From a gamma proteobacterium symbiont of Ctena orbiculata (GTDB lineage: Bacteria; Pseudomonadota; Gammaproteobacteria; Chromatiales; Chromatiaceae): a stretch of 64,000 nt of DNA. Shown here piece by piece: positions 1-8,548 of this stretch. The notes under the pieces were generated by a model, which had not been told where the DNA came from, did no database searches, and saw only the letters and a list, made by a program, of their open reading frames with translations. Within the stretch, counting starts at the first letter, position 1; each line of letters starts with the position of its first letter. Made by a program: the position numbers and the translations under genes. The stretch covers positions 1 to 64,000 of the forward strand of contig NATW01000118.1 in assembly GCA_003094555.1 (NCBI GenBank), written 5' to 3'.

Positions 1-85
1 CGCCGCCGATTGCCAGTCCGGTGACAAACCGACGTCGTGTCAGGCAGATACCATCTCTTTTTATGGGATCATGAAAATCACTCAT
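1..85 (-). CDS. Copper-resistance multicopper oxidase (CopA-like), N-terminus only
   Basis: Only the first 28 codons lie in the window; the gene runs off the left edge. An ATG at 85 follows a GGAAGAG ribosome-binding site. The peptide starts MSDFHDPIKRDG and reaches a twin-arginine signal, TRRRFVTGLAIGG, so the product is exported folded by Tat. Tat-exported oxidases of the CopA type commonly begin this way, and the Cys/His-rich CopL-like gene just upstream on the same strand supports a copper role. The catalytic domains are outside the window, so another Tat substrate is possible. Confidence 0.5.
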   Translation of the reverse strand, partial: MSDFHDPIKRDGICLTRRRFVTGLAIGG

Positions 86-210
86 GGATTGTCTCTTCCT
101 CTGCAAGCCAGTCCACCGAAACGGCATCACTGGCAGTAACCAACAGATATTTCAAATCGGGAATATCGTTAAGCGATCACTGAGTCAGTAGCGATCGATT
201 GCAGGAGAGA

Positions 211-594
211 TCAGGCCCTGGGGGGGCGAAAGAGTGATGAGATGCTTTGATTGACCAGGTCGTTGTGCGTTCGCATAACGGCGGTGAAAGTGGTTTGGAG
301 TGTTGAAAACGAGAAATCCGGCAACAGCCCCAGCAGACAAGAGACGCAATGGCCGGATGAACAGCTACCGCCACTGCAACCGGTATCGGCATTGCAATTC
401 TCGCAATCCATCTTGGTGTCATGCTCAGTAGTCATAACCTGACCGCCATCATGGTGATTCCCCATCTGATGTTGATGCACCTCGCTCTTTTGCTCGAGAG
501 ATGAGGTGAAACCGGTCATCGCACCCTGGAGCGGGATCAGACCCAGCACGACGGAGAGCAGAGCAGCTAGCAGTTTTTCAGGGAACCGGCGCAT
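211..594 (-). CDS. Small exported Cys/His-rich protein, CopL/DUF2946-like
   Basis: 127 aa. An N-terminal hydrophobic segment (about residues 8-25) looks like a signal peptide or anchor. A His/Met-rich stretch follows (HQHQMGNHHDGG), then a Cys cluster (CENCNADTGCSGGSCSSGHC and one more Cys), as in metal-binding periplasmic proteins. It lies about 125 bp upstream of a probable copA on the same strand. That is the arrangement of copL-copA in copper-resistance loci, where CopL is needed for copper-inducible expression. Homology to CopL is inferred from layout and composition, not from a strong motif. A general metal-binding role is the safe statement. Confidence 0.55.
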   Translation of the reverse strand: MRRFPEKLLAALLSVVLGLIPLQGAMTGFTSSLEQKSEVHQHQMGNHHDGGQVMTTEHDTKMDCENCNADTGCSGGSCSSGHCVSCLLGLLPDFSFSTLQTTFTAVMRTHNDLVNQSISSLFRPPRA

Positions 595-686
595 AGTCTT
601 GAGTATTGCTGAGATCCATTCTTAGTTCAACTGGTTATTTTGTACTTGAATGGCCAGTGAAAGTTCCACCCGTTCATCTGATTCAA

Positions 687-1772
687 TTATAAATCAGGAC
701 AGGGCTCACCCCGATCGATGCGCTTGGTATTCACCACCGGTATATCTTCCTGATGGTCATGGAAGCCCTTGATATTTTGTGGATTGTAGTCACACTTCGC
801 CAGCTGCATACGATCCAACACCGATTGATGAACCGCTTCACCATCATTGGTATGTTTTCCAATCTGCCGCTCATATGGCCCCATAACCCGATAGGCAATG
901 GTCATTGAGTCATTCAGTACAGAGTTGAAGCAGGGCCAGAAGTGGTCCAGATAGTCTTTGTCACATTCGAGTCCTAATCCTTCGGCTTTTTCCACCATCC
1001 AATGCAGCGCCTCGTTGGCCAGGCCATCGGGAGAGTAACTACCGCCAACATTGCTGTGCACACCGGCAAACCAGGCCTGTTGTAACTCACCCTGCCATGA
1101 CATGGGTCGACGCCAAAATGAAGGTTTGAAAGGCTTGCGACGTTCATCGATTGCAATGGCATGTATGGCATTTTCGATATTTGGATTCAAATCGATATCG
1201 TGATATTGATATTTCTTTTTGTTGAAGACCTGACCAATGACTCCAGGGGCGCCGAGAGCACCCACTGTGTCCCAGACGCCGATTAGCTTAATCGGCGGAC
1301 ATGGACGGGTACCCTTGCAATTGTGAAAGGCACTCTCCCACTCCGATGAACCGGGCCCCTTGCTCTTTTCATAACAGAGATACATTTCCGGCACATAGTA
1401 GTCATCATCTTTTTCGATCAGTCCGATTAGATTCATAAAACCGGCAAGGCTTCTTACCGTAAATGCACCGCGACTGAAACCAAACAGATAGATTTCATCG
1501 CCAGGCACATAGTTATAAACAATGAACCTGTACATGTTACGAATATTCTCTTCCATACCTTTGCCAAAAGCCCCGCCGGTGAATTTGTCAAGCGGACCAC
1601 TAGTCCCCACTCCTTCGTGGTAATAGACTATCTGAGAAGTACCATCACTGGACTTTGGTTTTATGGCACGGGCAATTTTGGTCACATTGGTTGGGTGGCG
1701 GCGTCCTGTTTTTTTATCGACCTGATCCCGGATGTTCCATGTGCCGTCGGCACAGATTATGATTCTTTTCAT
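687..1772 (-). CDS. DUF2235 alpha/beta-hydrolase-like protein
   Basis: 361 aa. It opens with the family signature (MKRIIICADGTWN), has a nucleophile-elbow motif GFSRG with Ser100, and continues AFTVRSLAG, typical of DUF2235. Relatives include uncharacterised cytosolic hydrolases and the Tle1 phospholipase effectors of type VI secretion. No T6SS or immunity gene is adjacent, so an effector role is not supported here. The ATG follows a GGGG-containing Shine-Dalgarno-like stretch. It is monocistronic, with about 425 bp upstream before the divergent lipoprotein gene. Substrate unknown. Confidence 0.8.
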   Translation of the reverse strand: MKRIIICADGTWNIRDQVDKKTGRRHPTNVTKIARAIKPKSSDGTSQIVYYHEGVGTSGPLDKFTGGAFGKGMEENIRNMYRFIVYNYVPGDEIYLFGFSRGAFTVRSLAGFMNLIGLIEKDDDYYVPEMYLCYEKSKGPGSSEWESAFHNCKGTRPCPPIKLIGVWDTVGALGAPGVIGQVFNKKKYQYHDIDLNPNIENAIHAIAIDERRKPFKPSFWRRPMSWQGELQQAWFAGVHSNVGGSYSPDGLANEALHWMVEKAEGLGLECDKDYLDHFWPCFNSVLNDSMTIAYRVMGPYERQIGKHTNDGEAVHQSVLDRMQLAKCDYNPQNIKGFHDHQEDIPVVNTKRIDRGEPCPDL

Positions 1773-2197
1773 TTTAAACAGCCCCTAATAACGGTTAATC
1801 TCTATTACAAGCAGCAATCTTGATATCGGTTCCAACCTCGACCGTAGCCTGAACCGCGGGCACTTCCACTGAACCCGGAATCATAACTTCCATCCTCCCC
1901 ACCATCCTATTTTATTATAATCAGCCCTTAAACACATCTAATAGATATATGCAATTTTACAAAAAACACTTCATAGATGAAGGCTATCAACAGTAGCCGG
2001 GAAATTGATATATTGTTAACAGCCCAGTATGCATCCGGAGGGGTTTAGTATCAGGGGGGGCATCGGGAACGACAACATACATTGGCCAATAACGACGGTT
2101 AGTTCACAGCCTGAAATAGACAAAGGATGTATACAAACAAAGGCCAAGGAAAAACCATGGCGTTAAACTCAATTTCACGGAAAAGAGGATTGAATCA
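1773..2197. other. Intergenic region between divergent genes
   Basis: 425 bp separating the divergent DUF2235 and lipoprotein genes. It is AT-rich around 1905-2020 and presumably carries both promoters. I see no RNA gene, repeat or recognisable operator. Confidence 0.5.
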
Positions 2198-2470
2198 ATG
2201 AATAAAATGACCATTGCCATCGTCATTTGTACTGCCCTGACCCTGACAGCTTGCGGTAAGACGAGTGACACGGAATCAGTAAATCAAACCACTTCCAGCG
2301 ACACAATGAAGGATCAGAATTGGTCAACAGTTACTGAACAACAAGCGCCTACCGACCCGACCGCCGAGACCGGTACTGGAAGCGCAATACCCACCGAACA
2401 AGCCGCATTCGAGGTAGAACAAACTGTAAACGAGAAAGGTGAAATGATAGAGGGCACGAACAAGGAATGA
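2198..2470 (+). CDS. Small lipoprotein of unknown function
   Basis: 90 aa. A type II signal peptide ends in the lipobox LTAC with the lipidated Cys at residue 19. The mature part is short, acidic and low in complexity (Thr/Glu/Gln rich) with no recognisable domain. The ATG is preceded by AGAGGA at good spacing. It stands alone between divergent DUF2235 and a downstream glycosyltransferase. It could be a small entericidin-like or stress lipoprotein, but nothing in the sequence settles this. Confidence 0.7.
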   Translation: MNKMTIAIVICTALTLTACGKTSDTESVNQTTSSDTMKDQNWSTVTEQQAPTDPTAETGTGSAIPTEQAAFEVEQTVNEKGEMIEGTNKE

Positions 2471-2790
2471 TATTTAACTGATGAAAAACGATTAACCCGG
2501 TGAGCCACACCTTGATCAATGGCATGCTTAAAGCCCTGAAAGCAGTCTATCAGGCCGCCGGGTTAATCAGACATAGACCGCAAAACCTTCCAGCTCCTGT
2601 TCATGTAAGCTATGTAATATCATTGATACTTGCTCATGCAGCTCCCGAGTGTTAAATGATTTTTTAAAATATTGTTGTATCTTGTTGTTATTACATATAT
2701 TATTAACATGATATATTAAGTTCATTGTCGAATATTTCGTTAGAACAAAAGCGTTGATTACCCCACCCCGATGAGACATTTAGCCAAGAT
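2471..2790. other. Intergenic region with an 11-bp perfect inverted repeat
   Basis: 320 bp between the lipoprotein and the OGT-like gene. It contains GATTAACCCGG (2490-2500) and its exact reverse complement CCGGGTTAATC (2558-2568), separated by 57 bp. No T-tract follows, so it is not a classic terminator. Downstream of it the DNA is very AT-rich (2640-2720) and may hold the promoter of the next gene. Confidence 0.5.
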
Positions 2791-4659
2791 ATGTCAAACA
2801 CCCTGATCAAAGCACAGAAGAAACTAAGACAAGGCAAGCTTGATGATGCAAACAAACTCCTCTCACGGGTTCTAAAAAAAGATCCAGGCAATCCGCAGAC
2901 TCTCTATCTTTTAGGCGAGACACTCCTGCTTCAGGGGAGGTTGAATGAAGCCCTGGTCAAGCTGAGAGAAGCGGTAGCAAGCGGTCAGGCCAAACCTTGC
3001 TGGTACGTCATGTGTGGCGTAGCCCTGGAAAGGAAAGGCCTTCTCGCTGATGCTGAAAAGTCCTACAAGCTGGCAGAGATGTCAGGATGTACCGATGAGC
3101 AAATGTACATCCTGCTTGGGAGCTTTTATACGAACTCGTATCAAAACTACCAGAAGGCTGAACAATACTACACCAGTCTGATCAAGATGAATCCAAATGC
3201 ATTTCTTGCATATGTAGGGCTTAGTAGACTTTATATAAAACAGGAACGATATGAAGATGCAATTCAGGCCTTGGATTATTGCCTGTCCAATGAATACGAA
3301 TCTGCAGATGTATATATTAATTTAGGTCATGCACTGTCACACCAAGGGCGTCAAAAAGATGCTTTAACATGTAACAGGAAGGCCATTGAAATATTACCAA
3401 CCAGCATCATAGCGCGCCAAAATTGCATTTTGCAGCTTTTATACACTCTGGACGATCAATCAGAAATCTTCCGGGAAACAATCGAACATGCGTCGAAAAT
3501 CAATGATCTCGTAGAGCCGCGATTCACACATACTATAGATTGCAACCCTGATAGAAAATTGAGACTTGGTTTTATATCTGCCGATATTCGAAAGCATGCC
3601 ATAAGTTATTATTTCACGCCTATATATAATCTTTTCAATAAAGATCTATTCTCATTGCACGTCTATTACAACAATATTCTTTACGATGATATTACCGAAA
3701 AGATCAAAAAGAGATCGGACTCATGGTTTGAATGCCAACTATATGATGATGAACAGTTAGCCAATCAAATCCACTCCGATAAAATTGATATTTTGATTGA
3801 CCTGTCAAACCATACTTCAGGCAACAGGCTTACTACCTTCTGCAAAAGACCCGCGCCAATGCAAGTATCCTGGATGGGCGCTCCAATTTCCACCGGACTT
3901 GAATGTATGGATTTCTCGTTAAAAGACAAAAGTCTTTTGGAAATATGCAAGTTCGCAGACAATGCTACTGAGATAATACTTCCAGTGGAAAAGCTGACAT
4001 TCTATGATCCACTTGTAGAGCTTCCGCCCCTCTCTGAACCACCATGTATAAAGAATGGATATATTACCTTCGGATCATTTAATGGATTACAGAAGGTTGA
4101 TCAGAACCTGATAGAAACATGGGCAAAAATACTCCATCAGATACCTGAATCAAGGATCAGAATGGTTGTAGAAGATTTCAATAACTCCTTGATGAAAGAG
4201 TATATTTTTGATCACTTCATAAAATTTGATATTGACAAATCAAGAATTGAGCTGCAACCAAGGCTTAGCCTAGAGGGGTATTTGGAATCTCACAATAAAG
4301 TCGATATAGCATTGGATCCTTATCCTTTTCATGGAGAAACCACTACCTATAACTTATTACTCATGGGTCTCCCTCTCGTATCACGTGCAGGCAAGTCAAC
4401 GGTAAGCAACATCTCTACAAGAATTCTTTCGGTATTAAACAGACAGGAATGGGTAGCAAAGGATTTCCAGGAGTATATAGATATCGCCATCAATCTAGCT
4501 ATGGATACTGATAGGCTTGTAACGATCAGACAGTCTTTGCGTGATGAGATTACTAATTCGTCTATTATGGATTATCAGGGAGTCACACGAAGGATTGAAT
4601 CAGCGCTGTTATCTGGATGGAAACAAGTGTGCAATAAACAGGATTCTGAAAAAGATTGA
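2791..4659 (+). CDS. TPR-containing O-GlcNAc-transferase-like (SPINDLY/OGT, GT41) glycosyltransferase
   Basis: 622 aa. The N-terminal half (residues about 1-210) is a run of TPR helices (for example PGNPQTLYLLGETLLLQGRL). The C-terminal half (about 250-600) matches the GT41 catalytic region: RLGFISADIRKHAISY, then DILIDLSNHTSGNR, APMQVSWMGAP, and the sugar-nucleotide-binding end HGETTTYNLLLMGLPLVS. Bacterial members transfer a sugar to protein Ser/Thr or act in surface glycosylation. Local base composition is more AT-rich than the C1 genes, and the neighbours are other glycan genes, suggesting an acquired glycosylation island. No strong ribosome-binding site is seen before the ATG. Acceptor unknown. 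Confidence 0.85.
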   Translation: MSNTLIKAQKKLRQGKLDDANKLLSRVLKKDPGNPQTLYLLGETLLLQGRLNEALVKLREAVASGQAKPCWYVMCGVALERKGLLADAEKSYKLAEMSGCTDEQMYILLGSFYTNSYQNYQKAEQYYTSLIKMNPNAFLAYVGLSRLYIKQERYEDAIQALDYCLSNEYESADVYINLGHALSHQGRQKDALTCNRKAIEILPTSIIARQNCILQLLYTLDDQSEIFRETIEHASKINDLVEPRFTHTIDCNPDRKLRLGFISADIRKHAISYYFTPIYNLFNKDLFSLHVYYNNILYDDITEKIKKRSDSWFECQLYDDEQLANQIHSDKIDILIDLSNHTSGNRLTTFCKRPAPMQVSWMGAPISTGLECMDFSLKDKSLLEICKFADNATEIILPVEKLTFYDPLVELPPLSEPPCIKNGYITFGSFNGLQKVDQNLIETWAKILHQIPESRIRMVVEDFNNSLMKEYIFDHFIKFDIDKSRIELQPRLSLEGYLESHNKVDIALDPYPFHGETTTYNLLLMGLPLVSRAGKSTVSNISTRILSVLNRQEWVAKDFQEYIDIAINLAMDTDRLVTIRQSLRDEITNSSIMDYQGVTRRIESALLSGWKQVCNKQDSEKD

Positions 4660-4671
4660 TTGTTTTCGTTT

Positions 4672-4690
4672 GGGCCTGTTAACACTAATA
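4672..4690 (+). repeat. Solo copy of the GGGCCTGTTAACACTAA repeat end
   Basis: GGGCCTGTTAACACTAATA lies just after the OGT-like gene. The same core forms the ends of the 206-bp element at 52979-53184 and recurs at 21236-21254 and 61254-61271. Confidence 0.6.
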
Positions 4691-4699
4691 ACCATGCAG

Positions 4700-5875
4700 T
4701 TATTGGCTGTTTTCAATTAAGACTGCTATTGCTGTAACTATGGTATCAATCATCTCTTTATCAACAGCTACTCCGGACGGTAATACCACTACCCTATCAG
4801 AGATAGTTTCGCTTTGCTCAAGAGAACAGGATTGTGCCGGCAGCATGCTCTTGTAAGGCCTCATGCGATGACAACATGGCCAGAAGTATCGTCTGGCCAA
4901 TATATTTTCTGCCCGCAACACCTCGACCAGTCTATCACGCGATACTTTACAATCTTCACTTATTTCAATAACAATATATTGATAATTATTGGTTTCTTTA
5001 TCGTCATATTCAAGTAGTTTGATGCATGGAATATTGGATAACGCATGTAGATAATGATGATAGACGTTCCGGTTATGCTCTATCCGGGTTTCAAGATATT
5101 GAAGATTTGTTAATCCCATCGCCGCTGACATCTCATTCATCTTGCCGTTAGTACCGGGATGAATGACATTGTCAAAACCGGAAAATCCAAAATTTCTCAT
5201 CAGCCTCAGGGTGTCGGCCAAGCGATCGTCATTGGTCAGAACAGCGCCGCCTTCCAAGGTTTGAAAAAATTTAGTGGCGTGAAAGCTTAATACTTCGCAA
5301 GCACCGAAGTTTCCCACCTTTATGCCATTGTGTGTACAACCAAACGCGTGAGCAGAATCAAATAATAGTTTCAGGTTGTGTTCGTCAGCAATCGCCTGAA
5401 GCTCCTCGATCGGAGCAGTGCGTCCCCAGAGATGCACACCAATGATACCTGTCGTTCTGTCACTGATCATCCGCCTGACTGAATCAGGATCAAGATTGTG
5501 AGTGTCCGGACTGATATCTGCAAAAACGGGTTTAATGGCCTGCCAATGCAGTGCGTGGGCCGTGGCAATGAATGTGAACGATGGAACAATCACTTCACCT
5601 TCAAGCTTTAATGCGCGGATTGCGATTTCCAATGCAACTGTACCGCTGCACATTGCAACGCAATGTTTGACATCATGGTGCTCTGCTACCTGCTTCTCGA
5701 GAGCCATAACCATTGGCCCATTATTGGTTAACCAGTTATTATCCAGGATCTCATCGACATACCCAAGAAAGACTTTCCGATCTCCCACAAAAGGATGGCC
5801 AACGTGCAAAGGTTCGGAAAAAGCGGGTTTTGCTCCATTTATAGCCAGGTCATCAAGGGATTTTATTGTTTTCAT
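4700..5875 (-). CDS. DegT/DnrJ/EryC1/StrS-family PLP sugar aminotransferase
   Basis: 391 aa, usual length for the family. The PLP-binding residues are visible: Lys202 in SFHATKFFQTLEGGA and Asp173 in LLFDSAHAFG. These enzymes transaminate nucleotide-linked keto-sugars for surface polysaccharide or glycoprotein glycans. It is the last gene of a minus-strand trio (WbqC-like, sulfotransferase, aminotransferase), separated from the sulfotransferase by about 40 bp. The ribosome-binding site is weak. The particular sugar cannot be read from sequence. Confidence 0.88.
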   Translation of the reverse strand: MKTIKSLDDLAINGAKPAFSEPLHVGHPFVGDRKVFLGYVDEILDNNWLTNNGPMVMALEKQVAEHHDVKHCVAMCSGTVALEIAIRALKLEGEVIVPSFTFIATAHALHWQAIKPVFADISPDTHNLDPDSVRRMISDRTTGIIGVHLWGRTAPIEELQAIADEHNLKLLFDSAHAFGCTHNGIKVGNFGACEVLSFHATKFFQTLEGGAVLTNDDRLADTLRLMRNFGFSGFDNVIHPGTNGKMNEMSAAMGLTNLQYLETRIEHNRNVYHHYLHALSNIPCIKLLEYDDKETNNYQYIVIEISEDCKVSRDRLVEVLRAENILARRYFWPCCHRMRPYKSMLPAQSCSLEQSETISDRVVVLPSGVAVDKEMIDTIVTAIAVLIENSQ

Positions 5876-5914
5876 ACTTAGTTATTTCAGCTTTGGAACA
5901 ATGATGGAGAGTTG

Positions 5915-6736
5915 TTAATCCAGAAAAATCTCAAGTGCAGTATCTTTTATGTCTGCCTCTATCTCGCTAATAATCTCAGGTGCCAGTAGAGATTTCCACG
6001 CGTCGTCAGTTTGTGCCGATCGATAAACAGAGTATGGATCATCGTCTTGAGTATTTGTGCTGTCGGTTATAAATTTTTCTGTTTGCATGGTGTATTCCAA
6101 ATCAAGAAACTGAAACAGGTTTTTTGTCTCTTGAACGGTATTTGCGAGGAATTTCGAATACTGTATCAAGTATATTCGATCAGGATACTGTTGTTCGAGT
6201 TGCAGAATCAGATTGCCCAGTTCCTTCCATTTCTCAAAACCATTGAACTCTTCCGGTTTGTTCATGTTTTTCTTTAGTGCGTATCGCCACTCTTCCATAA
6301 TATCCCAACCCAGGTCCTCCCTGAACTCCCTCCCTGCGTTCAACCAGGAGTTTAATACTGACATTGGATTTCTTATTATCGCGACCAGCTTTAACTCATC
6401 GGTTCGACGCATCATATTGTTGAGAATATTGTGATACCTCACTTCCTTGTACGCGACGTGGGAGATTTCTCGTTTCTCGAAAGTTGGCAGCTTGCCTGCA
6501 TCCCTCTGATTTGTTCGGTTTGTGAACTTATCTTTGCAGCCCGCAAGGCGATAAAAAAATTCCTGTATATCCTGCTTTGTCGATGCAGGCGTCAGAAAAT
6601 CTTTATGTGCATATGAAAAAAGCGGCTGGAACTTATATATAGTGTTGGGAGAGCTGTTTATCACCTCACCTATCCATGTTGTACCTGAGCGGGGGGCTCC
6701 ATGAATGGCGACAGGGATATACTTCTGCTCACGCAT
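5915..6736 (-). CDS. PAPS-dependent sulfotransferase domain protein
   Basis: 273 aa. It starts with the 5'-phosphosulfate loop, HGAPRSGTTWIGE (residues about 13-25), followed by the 3'-phosphate-type segment VAIIRNPMSVLNSW. These are the two PAPS-binding elements of sulfotransferases. It probably sulfates a carbohydrate made by the surrounding island. It starts 7 bp after the WbqC-like gene with GGAG placed 9 bp before its ATG, so the two are co-transcribed. Acceptor unknown. Confidence 0.82.
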   Translation of the reverse strand: MREQKYIPVAIHGAPRSGTTWIGEVINSSPNTIYKFQPLFSYAHKDFLTPASTKQDIQEFFYRLAGCKDKFTNRTNQRDAGKLPTFEKREISHVAYKEVRYHNILNNMMRRTDELKLVAIIRNPMSVLNSWLNAGREFREDLGWDIMEEWRYALKKNMNKPEEFNGFEKWKELGNLILQLEQQYPDRIYLIQYSKFLANTVQETKNLFQFLDLEYTMQTEKFITDSTNTQDDDPYSVYRSAQTDDAWKSLLAPEIISEIEADIKDTALEIFLD

Positions 6737-6742
6737 TGTTTG

Positions 6743-7501
6743 TTACTCCAGTTCGTATTGTGTGAGTATTTCCCTTATTACATCAATACCATTAAACATC
6801 AAAATATCTATAATAGAAAGCCATGGCACAAACTCATGGTTGAACTGCCTATAGACAACATCCCTGCTATTGATAAATGATAGTTCTATGCCAAGTTCTT
6901 TGAATGATTGTTTACTGTAAAGCGCCTTTCCATTGGTTGCATTCACATATGCAGAATACCCCAGGTCATTCGTTATCGCTGCAATTCGTTGCTCTTTGCC
7001 TAAACCCTGTGTAAGCGGTGAAATAACGGATGCCTTCCTGAATTGCCGGGACATCCCCAAGTAATCATACACATGCAGTATTGAATTTATTGCCAGGTCG
7101 GATATTGAATCCACTTCATCATCCAGCACCCTGTGAAGTAATTCGATGACATGATTGTAGTAAGGGGATTTATTGTATGCTTGAGTAATTGTCTCAAAAA
7201 ATTTTCGTCGCCACCTGGCATCAATACATATTTGAGTATCTTTGATTAAAGTGTTAGAGCTTGAATCGGAAATCGGTATTGTGAAGGTATAAGATTTTTT
7301 TTGCACTAGGATTCTGTTTCTGTTGATCCAGCCCTGTTTGATGAAATTCACATCATCGTAAAACACAAAAACATTACTAGCTTCGATCAGATGGAAATAT
7401 CCGATGTAGGGAAACACATAGGGTTGCATGATGGCAACCTTGCCGCTACTCGTTTTTTTGTGCTTATCCTCCAGATCATTATTGGATAGGCATGACCTCA
7501 C
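6743..7501 (-). CDS. WbqC-family protein
   Basis: 252 aa. The signature is near residues 25-65: MQPYVFPYIGYFHLIEAS, then FYDDVNFIKQGWINRNRI. WbqC-like proteins occur in O-antigen and surface-glycan clusters; they are proposed to act in amino-sugar modification, but the reaction is not established. I take the GTG at 7501 as start because AGGAG stands 8 bp upstream; a later ATG (7429) would begin exactly at the conserved block. First gene of the trio running to 4700. Confidence 0.8.
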   Translation of the reverse strand: MRSCLSNNDLEDKHKKTSSGKVAIMQPYVFPYIGYFHLIEASNVFVFYDDVNFIKQGWINRNRILVQKKSYTFTIPISDSSSNTLIKDTQICIDARWRRKFFETITQAYNKSPYYNHVIELLHRVLDDEVDSISDLAINSILHVYDYLGMSRQFRKASVISPLTQGLGKEQRIAAITNDLGYSAYVNATNGKALYSKQSFKELGIELSFINSRDVVYRQFNHEFVPWLSIIDILMFNGIDVIREILTQYELE

Positions 7502-7556
7502 AAATAAAACTCCTAACTACAATCTAGACTTAGACGAAATATCAAAACCGGGCAGT

Positions 7557-8123
7557 TTACCTGGCCATCATCTTTTCAAGATCGCGCACCATATATCTGG
7601 CGGCACGCAGCCAAGCCTTCTCATTATCCCCTCTGAAGTCGTAGGCCTTACTGATCAGAGTCTTCTCATTCTCGACATCCTTGATCTCAATGTGCATGGT
7701 CAGCACGAGAATGCTCATCTTGTATATCCAGCCTATCATTACCTTGTCGCCTTGTACCTTTTTGGCGATATCGTATTCGCATTGATTGCAGGTGTGTATA
7801 TAGGTGCCCAACTGGGCATCGTCTACAGCCTGATTAACCTGACTTTGCGAGACCACCTTGAATATGCCTTCATTATCGATTGTCTCAGCGATGAAATTGG
7901 TAAGTTTATCCAGCATTTTTTCGTTACGATCCTCGCCGCCGCTGACCGGTGTGTTGTCAACGATTTCAAATGGAAGCACCACCAGCCTCTCACTCTGTAA
8001 AGCGGTTGCGGATCCGGGCAAAGTCGCGAACACTATTATCAACAAAACTCGCGAAACCACAGCGACAGGCAGGCTGCTAAATTCATCGATTATTCTAAGA
8101 GTATAATGATTGATTCTGCTCAT
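7557..8123 (-). CDS. Exported DUF2380/DUF3280-like protein
   Basis: 188 aa. An N-terminal hydrophobic stretch ending GSATALQS is a likely signal peptide. The mature part (LVVLPFEIVDNTPVSG, then a helix with KLTNFIAETIDNEGIFKVV) resembles the DUF2380/DUF3280 family, a fold related to proteins that compute or assemble outer-membrane components. Two Cys in CNQCEYDIA form a CxxC. GGAGG sits 6 bp before the ATG. Members of this family are, as far as I recall, found near PQQ-dehydrogenase gene sets, which would fit the window, but function is unknown. Confidence 0.6.
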   Translation of the reverse strand: MSRINHYTLRIIDEFSSLPVAVVSRVLLIIVFATLPGSATALQSERLVVLPFEIVDNTPVSGGEDRNEKMLDKLTNFIAETIDNEGIFKVVSQSQVNQAVDDAQLGTYIHTCNQCEYDIAKKVQGDKVMIGWIYKMSILVLTMHIEIKDVENEKTLISKAYDFRGDNEKAWLRAARYMVRDLEKMMAR

Positions 8124-8159
8124 CAGTTTCCTCCGTGCTGCGGTATGTGATTAAAAGGA

Positions 8160-8252
8160 GATGGCCGACCGATGAGACTTCCAGTTGACCCTCATTTCCC
8201 ATGCGCCTGTCATGCTGGGCCTGAGCTGTATGGGTAGCAGTATAGCTGATCT
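8160..8252 (-). pseudogene. Fragment of a second copy of the nucleotidyltransferase gene
   Basis: Read on the minus strand, this 90-bp stretch encodes SYTATHTAQAQHD and GQLEVSSVGH. It aligns without gaps to SYTATYVGQAERG and GQLEVSAVGH near the C-terminus of the intact gene at 8549-9493 (about 60% DNA identity, same frame). No start or remaining domain is present, so it is a decayed paralogue fragment. Confidence 0.7.
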
Positions 8253-8291
8253 GGCGATAGACTACTCGACCACTGAACAGGCGACATTACC

Positions 8292-8534
8292 ATGCGCATG
8301 CTGCATACCATGATCCGGGTCGGGGACCTGCAGCCATCAATTGATTTCTATCCCCAGGTACTGGGTATGAAGCTGTTACGCCAGAAGGACTGCCCAGACG
8401 GAAAGTTCTCATTTAATTGACCCACAACTGGGATACCGACAGTTACGATCTGGGTAACGGATTCGGCCATCTGGCGATCGAAGTTGACGATGTTTACAAG
8501 GCGGCGGCGCAGATCGATGAGCGGGGCGGCAAGA
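8292..8534 (+). pseudogene. gloA: Glyoxalase I (gloA) remnant, internally deleted and truncated
   Basis: An ATG at 8292 begins [20 protein letters not shown] and QVLGMKLLR, the canonical lactoylglutathione lyase N-terminus, but the frame stops soon after GKFSFN. Directly downstream, another frame continues the protein as [25 protein letters not shown] up to GGKKI. About 20 codons of the normal protein between these parts are missing, and the C-terminal third is absent where the sequence runs into the neighbouring nucleotidyltransferase gene. It cannot make an active enzyme. Flanked on both sides by nucleotidyltransferase DNA, it marks an old rearrangement. Confidence 0.85.
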
Positions 8535-8548
8535 AAATACAGAGCCGG

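Noticed and set aside
2490..2568. GATTAACCCGG/CCGGGTTAATC as a terminator
   Set aside because: The arms are 57 bp apart and no T-tract follows, so it is only noted as an inverted repeat.
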